Shown one piece after another: positions 42,073-50,369 of a stretch of 64,000 bases of DNA. This stretch comes from Dehalococcoidia bacterium UBA1141. Lineage in GTDB: Bacteria > Chloroflexota > Dehalococcoidia > Lucifugimonadales > UBA3495. Position numbers and translations under genes: made by a program. The stretch's first letter is position 1, and every line of letters starts with the position of its first letter. The DNA lies in contig DCAE01000135.1 of assembly GCA_002311385.1 (NCBI GenBank), positions 51,397-115,396 of the forward strand. The letters run 5' to 3'. Under the pieces are notes generated by a model that worked only from the letters and a program-made list of their open reading frames with translations, made no database searches and had not been told where the DNA came from.

Positions 42073-43176
42073 ATGCTCACCCTGGTCATTGCCAACCTCA
42101 AGATGCTGGCCCGCAACCGGCAAGCAACCTTCTGGGCGATTTTATTTCCGTTGCTCTTGGTCGTAGCATTCGGCCTGTTTGACATCAATAACGTGGGCTC
42201 AGGCAACCTGGTGGTTGTGGACTTGGACGGTGGCCCTCGCGCAAAGACGCTACAACAAGCCTTAGGGCAGGTAGAGATTCTGGACCTGGAATCCCTGGAT
42301 TTGAAATCCGGTCAGGACGCGGAGACGGAAGCGCGCCTGAAGGTTTCTGAAAAAGACCTGGATTATCTGGTAATTATTCCCCCGGGCTTTGAGGACGGCG
42401 ACCCAGAAGAAGAGAGCCAGTCCCCGGCCCGAATCACCTTGGTATACAACTCCCGAGACCGGGGACGTAATCAGTTGGTGGACGCCCTGATTCGCAGCTT
42501 AGTGGCGGAAACCCAACCCGAAAACAACCCGCTGCCAATTTCCCAAATCTTGACCACCCAAGTGATTGAAGTCCCCGAGGTAGACTACTTTGACGAAGTG
42601 CTAATGGGATTGATTGGCCTGGGAATCATGACCAACTCCATCATTTCCATCGCCGTCCGAGTCAGCACCTTCAGGAACCAGTCGATTCTCAAACGATTAT
42701 TGGTAACTCCACTGCCCATATGGAAATACTTCGCCGGGGAGATTCTCGCCCACCTAGTGCTTGCGGCGATTCAAGTGGCGATTTTCCTGGCAGTCGGCGT
42801 TTTCGCCTTTGGGGCCAGCATCCACGGCAACGTTGGTTGGATATTCGTGATTGCGTTGCTGGGAACAGTTGTGTTCCTGAACATCGGGTTTATCCTGTCG
42901 GCTTGGGCCCGCAGTCCTGCTGCGGCGTCGGCCTTGGGCAATCTGGTGGCGTTGCCCATGATGTTCTTCGCCGGGGCTTTCTTTTCCACCGCAACCTTGC
43001 CTTGGGTTTTACCAGAGGCCGCCAGGGTACTGCCTTTAACGCCCATGTTGGAAGCACTAAGAGACGTGGCTATAGACAGCGCGCCGTTATGGGAGACCTG
43101 GCCCCAGCTTGGCGCTATGGGCATCTGGGTTGCTGTTACCGCTCTAATCGCCAGCCGGGTTTTCCGCTTTAGTTAG
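42073..43176 (+). CDS. ABC-2 type transporter permease
   Basis: A 367-residue inner-membrane protein: one N-terminal helix, a large extracytoplasmic loop of about 150 residues, then about five helices with the ABC-2 motif (SILKRLLVTPLPIWKYFAGEI, the coupling region, and NLVALPMMFFAGAFFSTATLP). It begins two bases after the ATPase stop. The pair makes a half-exporter that should dimerise. The substrate is unknown. Confidence 0.9.
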   Translation: MLTLVIANLKMLARNRQATFWAILFPLLLVVAFGLFDINNVGSGNLVVVDLDGGPRAKTLQQALGQVEILDLESLDLKSGQDAETEARLKVSEKDLDYLVIIPPGFEDGDPEEESQSPARITLVYNSRDRGRNQLVDALIRSLVAETQPENNPLPISQILTTQVIEVPEVDYFDEVLMGLIGLGIMTNSIISIAVRVSTFRNQSILKRLLVTPLPIWKYFAGEILAHLVLAAIQVAIFLAVGVFAFGASIHGNVGWIFVIALLGTVVFLNIGFILSAWARSPAAASALGNLVALPMMFFAGAFFSTATLPWVLPEAARVLPLTPMLEALRDVAIDSAPLWETWPQLGAMGIWVAVTALIASRVFRFS

Positions 43177-43223
43177 CTCGTAGGATACTAGAACCAACAA
43201 ACCAATACGTCTATACTGGCGCC

Positions 43224-44267
43224 ATGTCCCAGCCCTCATCAGATTCCAACCGCGGCTCCATCTCTAATGCTGGTGTTTTCGTTGGCCGCCAGCGAGAAAT
43301 GGATGAACTCCGGGCAGCATTGGAAGAAACCATCGCTGGCCGTGGCCGACTGGCCATGCTGGTGGGGGAGCCGGGAATCGGCAAGACTCGTACGGCGCAA
43401 GAACTCGCCGCGTATGCCGAGACCCGTGGGACCCAGGTGTTGTGGGGCCGCTGTTACGAAGAAGATGGTGCGCCGCCGTACTGGCCTTGGGTACAGGCCA
43501 TCCGCTCCTACGCCCAGACCCGGACGGCAGAGCAGCTTCAAGATGAGATGGGGCCCAGCGCCGCCGACATCGCCGAGATAGTCCCAGAGATAGGTCGAAA
43601 GCTACCTGATCTGATGACGCCTGCGGAATTGCCACCAGAGCAGGCCCGCTTCCGCCTGTTTGATTCCATCACTTCCTTCTTCAAAAGCGCGGGCCGCTCG
43701 CAGCCGCTATTTTTGGTCCTGGACGACCTCCATTGGGCTGATGAGCCTTCTCTCTTGCTACTTCAATTCCTGGCTCAGCAGCTTTCCGATAGTTGCGTGT
43801 TGGTCCTGGGCTGCTACCGGGACGTGGAATTGTCCCGCCAGCACCTCTTGTCGGAAACGCTGTCCAGGATATCCCGGGAAGCCTATTACCAACGGCATGC
43901 GCTTAGGCGGTTGGACTTGGATGACACGGCCCAATTCATCGACGCTGCGGCGGGGACCAGCGTCTCCCGCAGCATTGTCGAAGCGATCTATTCCCGGACG
44001 GAGGGGAATCCGTTTTTTACTACCGAAGTGATGCAACTGCTTTCCGACCGAGGCGAGTTGGCCGAAAGTTCGGAAAGTGGACCGCAGGGCATCCGCATCC
44101 CTGAAGGTGTACGCGAAGTAGTTGGTCAACGCCTCAACAGGTTGTCCCCAGACTGCAACCTGGTATTGAGCACGGCTGCGGTTATCGGAAGGGAATTCAC
44201 CGTAGATCTACTTGGCCGGCTGATTGAAGACCTAACCGGCGACAGGTTGTTGGAGGTCTTGGAGTAG
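43224..44267 (+). CDS. Fragment: AAA/STAND ATPase domain of the LuxR-type regulator
   Basis: The first open frame, 347 residues. It starts at ATG 43224 with GVFVGRQREMDELRAALEE, Walker A at about residue 42-49 and Walker B at about residue 165-175, then a winged-helix-like region (EGNPFFTTEVMQLLSDRGEL; RIPEGVREVVGQRLNRLS). It ends early at TAG 44265. Confidence 0.75.
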   Translation: MSQPSSDSNRGSISNAGVFVGRQREMDELRAALEETIAGRGRLAMLVGEPGIGKTRTAQELAAYAETRGTQVLWGRCYEEDGAPPYWPWVQAIRSYAQTRTAEQLQDEMGPSAADIAEIVPEIGRKLPDLMTPAELPPEQARFRLFDSITSFFKSAGRSQPLFLVLDDLHWADEPSLLLLQFLAQQLSDSCVLVLGCYRDVELSRQHLLSETLSRISREAYYQRHALRRLDLDDTAQFIDAAAGTSVSRSIVEAIYSRTEGNPFFTTEVMQLLSDRGELAESSESGPQGIRIPEGVREVVGQRLNRLSPDCNLVLSTAAVIGREFTVDLLGRLIEDLTGDRLLEVLE

Positions 44268-44282
44268 GCGCTGGCGGCACGT

Positions 44283-45893
44283 TTGATAGAGGAACCCAGC
44301 GTAGGCTGGTACCAGTTCACCCATGCCTTGATTCAAGAGACACTCGCCCACGAGTTGTCCCTGACCCGGCGGGTCCGCCTCCACGCCCGGATCGCTGAGA
44401 CTTTGGAAACGCTGTACGGCCCGGAAATCGAGGCCTACGCCGCTGTATTGGCCTACCATTTTGCCCAGGCAGAGGCCGTCACAGGCGCCGAGAAGCTGGT
44501 GCAGTACTCTCTGCTGGCTGGCGACAGCGCTTTAAAGGTCCGGGCTTTCGAAGAGGCATTTGCCCACTTCCAGAGGGGTTTGACGGCCAAAGGCGTAAAG
44601 CTGGATGGACTGGAGCCAGCCGAAGACGAGGAGGCTGCGGCGTTGTTATCTGGTCTGGGCCACGCACAGTTGGGCGCCCAAGATATTTCCAAGTTAACTC
44701 AAATTGTTGACGCTCTTACTCGGGCTTTCGACTATCATGTTTATGCCGGGGAATCGGACCAAGCCGTAGCCATTGCGCTCTCCTACTTCAATCTGAGTTC
44801 TGGACGTGAACTTGTCCAAAGAGCGCTGATGTTAGTACCGCCGGACTCTCACGATGCCGGGAGGCTTCAGGCCAGAAACATCGCTCCGCTCCGTTACGAC
44901 TATGATAAAGCCCAAGAAGCGTTCCATCACGCCCTGTCCGTGGCTCGTCAGCAACGGGACAAATCGTTGGAAATGCATGCTTTGGTGGCTGCCGCGTGTG
45001 CGGCTCATCACAACGGTCATCATGCGCAGAGTGTGGAACGGAACCGGCAGGCCATAGATCTTTTTCATCTCGTCGATCTGCCGAATGAAGAGGCTCACGC
45101 CCGAATGGACCTCCAGCACGCTCTCTATGCGATGGGCGATCTTGAAGAGTCGACCCGCCATGCTGAGGCTATGATGGCACCAGCGGAACGGACCCGTACG
45201 AACATCTGGCAGGTTCGGGCAATATTTACCAACGAAAACGTGAGCAGCGCTAAGGGGGACTGGCAGTCCGCCAGGGCCTTAATAGACCAAGGCCTGGCAA
45301 TGTCACCGCAGGAAGTTAACTTGCTGAGCGCCAAGGTCATGTTGGAGTACCAACTTGGTGAAACCGATACTGGCGAAGACTATTTGAAGCGCCTCTTGGA
45401 CACCATCCCAATTGGTGTGTCCGATCTACCCGGCAAAGTTACATTGACAAATTTCCCATACTACACGGTACCCGCAATGGTGATACCTTTAGTTGCCTAC
45501 ATCACCGATGAAATATCCAAATTTGACGTAGTTGAAGGGATCGTCCAATCAGTGCTCACCTCGCCGAAAATTTGCCTGGACATCCGATACGCAGCGCGGA
45601 TTGCGCAGGCACTGATGGCGGTGCAGCGGAGGGAATCCAAGGCAGCCAGCGAGTTGTACGGCGAACTGCAGCTAATGCGCGGCACTATGTCGCCCCAAGG
45701 CGGTGTTGGTCCAGGATTGGCTGTGGACCGCGTCTTGGGGCTCCTGTCCCAGACCATGGGCAACCTTGACCAGGCTGCTGCGACTACGCCGATACCTTAT
45801 GCCAGCGAAACGGGCCTACTGACCGCGACAAGGCGGCGGCCCTTCTGGACGAATCACTGGCTATCGCCACTGAACTGCGCATGCGCCCCTTGA
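44283..45893 (+). CDS. Fragment: TPR-like middle of the LuxR-type regulator
   Basis: An open frame in the same phase as the first fragment, first ATG-like start 16 bases after the amber codon (TTG at 44283). It carries helical TPR-like repeats. The last about 40 residues after 45780 (TTPIPYASETGLL and beyond) are out of frame and not native. Confidence 0.7.
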   Translation: MIEEPSVGWYQFTHALIQETLAHELSLTRRVRLHARIAETLETLYGPEIEAYAAVLAYHFAQAEAVTGAEKLVQYSLLAGDSALKVRAFEEAFAHFQRGLTAKGVKLDGLEPAEDEEAAALLSGLGHAQLGAQDISKLTQIVDALTRAFDYHVYAGESDQAVAIALSYFNLSSGRELVQRALMLVPPDSHDAGRLQARNIAPLRYDYDKAQEAFHHALSVARQQRDKSLEMHALVAAACAAHHNGHHAQSVERNRQAIDLFHLVDLPNEEAHARMDLQHALYAMGDLEESTRHAEAMMAPAERTRTNIWQVRAIFTNENVSSAKGDWQSARALIDQGLAMSPQEVNLLSAKVMLEYQLGETDTGEDYLKRLLDTIPIGVSDLPGKVTLTNFPYYTVPAMVIPLVAYITDEISKFDVVEGIVQSVLTSPKICLDIRYAARIAQALMAVQRRESKAASELYGELQLMRGTMSPQGGVGPGLAVDRVLGLLSQTMGNLDQAAATTPIPYASETGLLTATRRRPFWTNHWLSPLNCACAP

Positions 45894-46198
45894 TGCAGCG
45901 GGTGGCTGACCGACAGGAGGCGATGGAAACGCAGCCACCGGCACCGGTTGCTTACCCCAGCGGTCTCACCCAACGTGAGGTCGAGGTCCTGTGTCTACTG
46001 GCCCAAGGTAGAAGCAACAACCAGATAGCTGAGGAGTTGGTCGTCGCCGAGGGAACCACCCGCCGGCACGTGGCCAACATCTACGAGGAGATCGGCGTTG
46101 CCAACCGCGCCGAAGCCACCAGATACGCCCTCAGGGAGGGGCTGTTAGCTTTGGAAGAAGCCCAAGACGAAACTCCGTCGTCCAACCCCGCACCTTAG
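45881..46198 (+). CDS. Fragment: LuxR-type helix-turn-helix domain
   Basis: An open frame of 105 residues with the LuxR C-terminal HTH: LTQREVEVLCLLAQGRSNNQIAEELVVAEGTTRRHVANIYEEIG. The same frame is open upstream to 45779 and gives CDYADTLCQRNG and KAAALLDESLAIATELRMRPL, which belongs to the TPR end, so the ATG at 45881 is not a natural start. Confidence 0.75.
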   Translation: MRPLMQRVADRQEAMETQPPAPVAYPSGLTQREVEVLCLLAQGRSNNQIAEELVVAEGTTRRHVANIYEEIGVANRAEATRYALREGLLALEEAQDETPSSNPAP

Positions 46199-46265
46199 GC
46201 CTTCCGGGCCACTCGCTAAACTTCCCCATGGCCCAATCCTACAATTCCCCCGCTCTCAAGCTATC

Positions 46266-46280
46266 TACATAATTTATGTA
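46266..46280. promoter_or_regulatory. 15-bp palindrome, possible operator
   Basis: TACATAA-T-TTATGTA is a perfect inverted repeat with a one-base centre, about 155 bp before the small-peptide gene and 68 bp after the LuxR-type frame. It looks like a dimeric regulator site, but no bound protein is known. Confidence 0.4.
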
Positions 46281-46433
46281 CGATGTCTAATCGGCATCTA
46301 CACACTTCGGCACATCTGCCTGCGCCGACCACGATATTTCAAGTTTTCATATTTGTGCTTTTTGGTCGATGTTTGCTCCTGCCCTGCCGAATTAATATCC
46401 GGTTATGGAAAACAATCAGGCTAGGAGAACATG

Positions 46434-46625
46434 ATGACGACAGTAAGCATTATCCAAGAAGACGTAACTACCGATACCGCTCAGACATCCACCACCATGC
46501 TAGGCCGGCTGCGCGACTGGATGATTAACGCTTTGGACGTGCACTTCGGCCTCGTTGGTCGAGAGGGACAGGCCAATCATGCTGCGGATAACTACGGCAT
46601 CTCGAACCCATGCTGCTGCGGATAG
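46434..46625 (+). CDS. Small peptide ending in Cys-Cys-Cys-Gly, candidate RiPP precursor
   Basis: A 63-residue peptide (from the second of two ATGs, 46434) preceded by AGGAGAAC. Residues 1-22 are Thr-rich, 23-40 form an amphipathic helix (MLGRLRDWMINALDVHFG), then comes GREGQANHAADNYGISNP and the end CCCG. All three cysteines are at the C-terminus, the layout of a leader plus short core. A SAM methyltransferase starts 60 bp downstream on the same strand, and a broken LuxR-type regulator lies upstream. I do not recognise the peptide family. Alternatives are a metal-binding or membrane-targeted peptide, or a chance frame. Confidence 0.55.
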   Translation: MTTVSIIQEDVTTDTAQTSTTMLGRLRDWMINALDVHFGLVGREGQANHAADNYGISNPCCCG

Positions 46626-46685
46626 ACCAATCTCTGGAACCCAATGACTGAAAAGCTATCCAGCCGGGGTCTGAGGAGGTCAGAA

Positions 46686-47681
46686 ATGACTAGCACAGCG
46701 GCCATCACACCAGAAATCATCAATTATTTGGCGGACGGCGTATCTCTCGCAATGGCCATGCTCGCCGGGATGAAATTGGACATATTTACGCCCTTGAATA
46801 ACGGGCTATTGACCACCGAAGAAATCGCCGTAGAGATCGGTGTTCGGCCCCGGCGGCTTGGCCCTCTGCTTAACGCTTTGGTGGGAGCGAATCTCTTGAC
46901 GGTGGATAACGACAGATTTTCCAATAGCGACGAGGCCGCCAGGTTCCTTGTAAAGTGCGCACCCGATTACCTTGGCTCAAGGCATCAAAGAGATGCGATG
47001 AAATGGTCCAGCCTCTTGAAGACGGCGGATTCGATAACGAGCGACAGTCCGCAAGCCAGGCTCGACTATTCGACAATGTCGCCTGAAGAGTTAGAAAGCT
47101 TTTACTCAGGCGGCTATGCGGCGGCTCTCGCGGCTGGCCAGGAGTTGGCGGAGCGCTACGATTTCTCGGGTTATCAAAGACTCGTGGACGTAGCCGGAGG
47201 GTCCGGTGGGGTAGCCATCGGAATATCTGTAGCATGCCCCAGCATTCATGCCACCGTGGTTGAACTGCCTGGGACCGTCCCATTCACCCGGGATTACGTG
47301 GAAGCTGCCGGTGCTTCCCTCAAAGTGGAGGCGACACCGGGAAACGTGGTGGAAGGCCCTCTACCGGGATCTTACGACGTGGCCGTGATGAAAAGCATTA
47401 TCCAAGTATTGTCGCCGGACGATGCCCGGAAAGCCCTGAGCCATGTTAATAAGTCATTGGTTCCTGGCGGGGCCCTGTTTATTATGGGGGTCGTCTTGGA
47501 TGATTCGCGGCTTTCGCCGCCTTATGCGGTGAGCACCAACCTGACTTTCCTGAACGTTTACGATGAAGGGCGGGCCTACACCGAAAGTGAGTACCGTGAT
47601 TGGCTGGACGAGGTAGGCTTCGTTTTCTTGGAGCGTGTGGTGACGCCCAACGGGACCAGCATAATCAAGGCTCGGAAATAG
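46686..47681 (+). CDS. SAM-dependent methyltransferase, O-methyltransferase (hydroxyneurosporene type)
   Basis: A 331-residue class I methyltransferase with an N-terminal winged-helix dimerisation domain (residues about 15-95: AMAMLAGMKLDIFTPLNNGLLTTEEIAVEIGV) as in acetylserotonin or CrtF-type O-methyltransferases. The SAM site is LVDVAGGSGGVAIGIS at about 178-193. I chose the ATG at 46686, which follows GAGGAGG; the upstream ATG at 46644 lacks a site. It lies right after the CCCG peptide, so it may modify it; a small-molecule substrate is the other option. Confidence 0.85.
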   Translation: MTSTAAITPEIINYLADGVSLAMAMLAGMKLDIFTPLNNGLLTTEEIAVEIGVRPRRLGPLLNALVGANLLTVDNDRFSNSDEAARFLVKCAPDYLGSRHQRDAMKWSSLLKTADSITSDSPQARLDYSTMSPEELESFYSGGYAAALAAGQELAERYDFSGYQRLVDVAGGSGGVAIGISVACPSIHATVVELPGTVPFTRDYVEAAGASLKVEATPGNVVEGPLPGSYDVAVMKSIIQVLSPDDARKALSHVNKSLVPGGALFIMGVVLDDSRLSPPYAVSTNLTFLNVYDEGRAYTESEYRDWLDEVGFVFLERVVTPNGTSIIKARK

Positions 47682-47813
47682 GCAGTTTGTTAAGGGATAG
47701 CAGCCAGTCCGTGGAACTCGTATAATTCCAGCCGTGACTTCTGTAGCGAGAGTCCATGCTCGGACCTATATATGGAATCTGCCCCTGAAGTCTGGGGAGC
47801 GGCGGGCGACCTT

Positions 47814-48155
47814 ATGATGCCGCCTGTTTGCTGTTTCCGGAGTCTGGGGTTCCTAATCTTGGCCTTAATGCTGGCCTTGATTCTCGCTTGTAGCGGCGAC
47901 TCGTCGGATTCAGGCGAGCTGCAAGAAGGACAGGTAAGGGGCAGGGTGCTCGAGGTTGTGGGCCGCAACTTGGCCGAGGTTGAAACCCTCCGCATCCGGG
48001 ACGAATCCGGCAAGGAGTGGGCCTTCAGTGCTGCTCAAGGGTTTATCGGCTTTAGCCCATCTCATATCAGGGAACACCAAATTTCGGGCGAGTCCCTTTT
48101 GATTACATACGTGGTTCAAGACGGCCAATTGATTGCCTTGGACATCATCGATTAG
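47814..48155 (+). CDS. Small lipoprotein of unknown function
   Basis: A 113-residue lipoprotein with a hydrophobic signal and lipobox ILAC. The mature part is about 85 residues and looks like a small beta barrel (GQVRGRVLEVVGRNLAEVETLRIRDESGKEWAFS; LLITYVVQDGQLIALDIID). I prefer the ATG at 47814 or 47817 because they give a compact signal peptide, though no clear ribosome site is seen; 47772 is also open. It converges on the thioredoxin-like lipoprotein gene. Confidence 0.72.
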   Translation: MMPPVCCFRSLGFLILALMLALILACSGDSSDSGELQEGQVRGRVLEVVGRNLAEVETLRIRDESGKEWAFSAAQGFIGFSPSHIREHQISGESLLITYVVQDGQLIALDIID

Positions 48156-48182
48156 CCCCAGTGTTTAGCCGTTAGCCAGCGA

Positions 48183-49142
48183 CTAACCGGAAATCAATTC
48201 CCTCAGAGATTCTTCAAGCTCCTCCAACGTGGCGAAGGCCTCGAACTTGCTGTGCATCAATCCGTCCTTGTTGATGATGAAAGTCCAAGGCTCAGTGGGC
48301 AGGCCCCATTCCTCCACCGAAGGCACGAACCCGCTGGAGGGACGACCGCCCTCAATCAGGTGAGGATCCACAAACACCTCAACATGGATGAAATTAGCGT
48401 CGTCCGTGAACATCTCTTTCAGTTCCGAGATAACCTCTACCTGCGGCCCGCAGGCAGCCGAAACACAGAACGCAGGCGTGGCAAACACCACGACCAAGGG
48501 TTTGTCTTCAGCCAAGGCTTCGTCTATGGACAGGCGGTACAGGTCCGGGTCCGGGACTTCGGAGCTGGTGACTGTTGCCAAGTCCTCCACGTCGGAGCTC
48601 CTTAAAGTCACGCTGGCGGGGACTGGATTACCGATTCCCGGCGTATTGGACTGTGACTTGACGGAAAAATTGGCCAGGGCTGAAATCGGAGCGCCATCGG
48701 GTCCGATTGCCCTAACCCGTAGCGCCCAGCAGGCTGGAGACAGGACCGTGCACTCGCCGACTTGATTAAAGTTCAAGGTGGCGGAAAATACTCCCTGTTG
48801 GCCCACCGGCCACTGTATGAACCGGGCAGTGGTGGTGTCTTGTACGGTTCCTTGGGATTGGCTGTTGGGTACAAACAGGGCTTCCACGACGGCTTCATCG
48901 GTCCGCAGGGGCATCCCTTCCCGGTCAATCAGGCCAAATACAACCCGGTTTTCTCCCAACGACAGGTCGGTGGTCACGACTATTGCGCTGAATTCCGGTC
49001 CGGTTGGAAGGGCCGTGCTGGTTGGAGAAGAAGAGGAACAGGCCAAGGCTACAATGAGAACAAGCAACCCGATTAGCGGCCAAATTTGCCGTGCCCGAAT
49101 TGGTATTGCCCTAATTTTTGCTACGCTCATGAGTCTTTGCAT
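48183..49142 (-). CDS. Lipoprotein with C-terminal thioredoxin-like domain
   Basis: A 319-residue lipoprotein: signal peptide and lipobox ALAC near residue 35, a beta-rich domain of about 130 residues (like an Ig or CARDB-type fold), then a thioredoxin-like domain from about residue 190 (KPLVVVFATPAFCVSAACGPQVEVISEL), where the active-site region has FCVSAACG rather than CxxC, so the two cysteines are six apart (C-V-S-A-A-C). PTEPWTFIINKDG is the cis-Pro region. Probably an envelope redox or copper-handling protein; partner unknown. Confidence 0.8.
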   Translation of the reverse strand: MQRLMSVAKIRAIPIRARQIWPLIGLLVLIVALACSSSSPTSTALPTGPEFSAIVVTTDLSLGENRVVFGLIDREGMPLRTDEAVVEALFVPNSQSQGTVQDTTTARFIQWPVGQQGVFSATLNFNQVGECTVLSPACWALRVRAIGPDGAPISALANFSVKSQSNTPGIGNPVPASVTLRSSDVEDLATVTSSEVPDPDLYRLSIDEALAEDKPLVVVFATPAFCVSAACGPQVEVISELKEMFTDDANFIHVEVFVDPHLIEGGRPSSGFVPSVEEWGLPTEPWTFIINKDGLMHSKFEAFATLEELEESLRELISG

Positions 49143-49187
49143 TAACGTCGATACTCCGGATTAAATAATCTCTAGGTTTAGGCGTAA

Positions 49188-49214
49188 AGATTCTTCGCTT
49201 CACTCAGAATGACA
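49188..49214. repeat. Palindromic repeat, family A right-arm copy
   Basis: GATTCTTCGCTTCACTCAGA at 49188-49207, continuing to TGACAG, matches the right arm of the 16521-16598 element almost exactly. Confidence 0.7.
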
Positions 49215-49351
49215 GGCCTTTGGAAAGACCACCCATCGAGGCGCTCTAACTTGATGCATTCTCCCCTGAAGCGCTTTTTTGAAGCCCTCTCTGCTCAATC
49301 GCTCTCGGTACAAGGTCCCGAATGGAGACTTCGAAGTCATTAAGTTCTCCA

Positions 49352-49379
49352 TGTCATTCTGAGTGGAGCGAAGAATCTC
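49352..49379. repeat. Palindromic repeat, family A left-arm copy
   Basis: TGTCATTCTGAGTGGAGCGA at 49352-49371, continuing to AGAATCTC, matches the left arm of the family A element. It is 138 bp from the right-arm copy at 49188-49214, in the opposite order to a complete element. Confidence 0.7.
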
Positions 49380-49523
49380 TTCGGGTGTCATCCAAATGGA
49401 TTATCCCTGGCCTGCCCGTTTGGGCTATAAGAGTTGCCCTGTAACAGTCGCCAACGCTACTTTGATGTATTGGCTGGCTGGTGGATGCAGATGGCTTTCT
49501 AGCCCAGCTAAAATCCGCCCGGC

Positions 49524-50318
49524 TTAATAATGGATGCCCCGGCCTGCTCCGCCCTCGACGGCTATGGTCTGGCCGGTGATCGCGCTGGCCCGGTCGGAAA
49601 CCAAGAACAACACCAAGTCGGAAATGTCCTCCGGCTCCACCATCCGCCCGATGGGAATGCCAGCCACGGCCCGGCGTTCGGCTTCTTCGATGGAGAAGTC
49701 GCCCTGCATGGCTTGCCTCTCCAACATCATATCTTGACGGGGGGTCCTAGTGGTGCCTGGATGGATGCAATTAACCAAGATTCCGTCTTTGGCCACTTGG
49801 TCCGACAGGTTCTTGGCGATATTGGACACGGCGGAGTTGGTGACGCCGTTGCTGTTGGTGAGAATGTTGGCGCTTCGGGCAGCCATGCCGCCGATATTGA
49901 TGATTCTGCCTCCGCCTCTTTTAATCATATGTGGTATCGTCTCTCGGGAGCAGCGGACGTAGCCCATCACCTTCACATTGATGTGGTTCAACCAGTCCTC
50001 GTCCTTCAGTTCCATAAAGGGAGCAGCGACGGAATTCACCGCATTGTTGATTAAGATGTCCACACCGCCCAACTCGGCCACCGTGGTTGAGACCATCTTC
50101 TTGATGTCGTCCAAGTTGCTCATATCGGCACGAATGGCTAGCACCTTCCTGCCAGTTTGGTCCCGTATCTCGGCGGCTGCGGCCTCCAGTTCTTCCACGC
50201 CGCGAGCGCAAATAGCCACGTCGGAGCCTTCTTGGGCTAGGGCCAAAGCTGTGGTGCGGCCAATGCCCTTGCTGCCGCCGGTTACGATGGATATCTTGCC
50301 GGTTAGTCCCAGTTCCAT
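49524..50318 (-). CDS. Short-chain dehydrogenase lacking the usual catalytic Tyr-x3-Lys
   Basis: A 264-residue SDR-fold protein. The NAD(P) site VTGGSKGIGRTTAL (about 12-25) and NNAV (about 89-92) are normal. The expected Ser-Tyr-Lys region reads NIGGMAARSANILTNSNGVTNSAVSN, with Gly in place of the catalytic Ser and no YxxxK. The rest (LVNCIHPGTTRTPRQ) is normal. This may belong to an SDR subgroup with a different mechanism or none. ATG at 50318 follows GGAGAATACCC (minus strand). First of the accessory catabolic run. Confidence 0.86.
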   Translation of the reverse strand: MELGLTGKISIVTGGSKGIGRTTALALAQEGSDVAICARGVEELEAAAAEIRDQTGRKVLAIRADMSNLDDIKKMVSTTVAELGGVDILINNAVNSVAAPFMELKDEDWLNHINVKVMGYVRCSRETIPHMIKRGGGRIINIGGMAARSANILTNSNGVTNSAVSNIAKNLSDQVAKDGILVNCIHPGTTRTPRQDMMLERQAMQGDFSIEEAERRAVAGIPIGRMVEPEDISDLVLFLVSDRASAITGQTIAVEGGAGRGIHY

Positions 50319-50369
50319 GCGGGTATTCTCCTTCGTGCTCCGGCCTTGGCAGGCCTCGCTAATAAGCTG

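Larger units (their letters stand above)
43224..46198 (+). pseudogene. LuxR-type ATPase regulator broken by an amber codon and an out-of-frame deletion
   Basis: One large regulator appears as three pieces. The AAA/STAND part has Walker A GEPGIGKT and Walker B FLVLDDLHWAD. It ends at TAG 44265-44267, where LLEVLE*ALAARLIEE continues unchanged in the same frame, so GAG to TAG is the likely change. A TPR-like part follows. Near 45773-45786 the frame shifts: NLDQAA jumps to CDYADTL in another frame, with about 20 residues that relatives have here seemingly missing. The end has a LuxR helix-turn-helix (LTQREVEVLCLLAQGRSNNQIAEE). Either a decayed gene or sequence errors. It lies just before the Cys-tailed peptide gene. 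Confidence 0.82.
49143..49523. other. Intergenic region with family A half-repeats
   Basis: No gene is supported. The gap holds two half copies of the family A palindromic repeat in opposed orientation, at 49188-49214 and 49352-49379, between a lipoprotein gene and an SDR gene. Confidence 0.55.

Noticed and set aside
44265..44267. Pyrrolysine or suppressed amber in the LuxR-type gene
   Set aside because: No pyrrolysine genes are seen, the position fits Glu (GAG to TAG), and a second lesion in the same gene favours decay.
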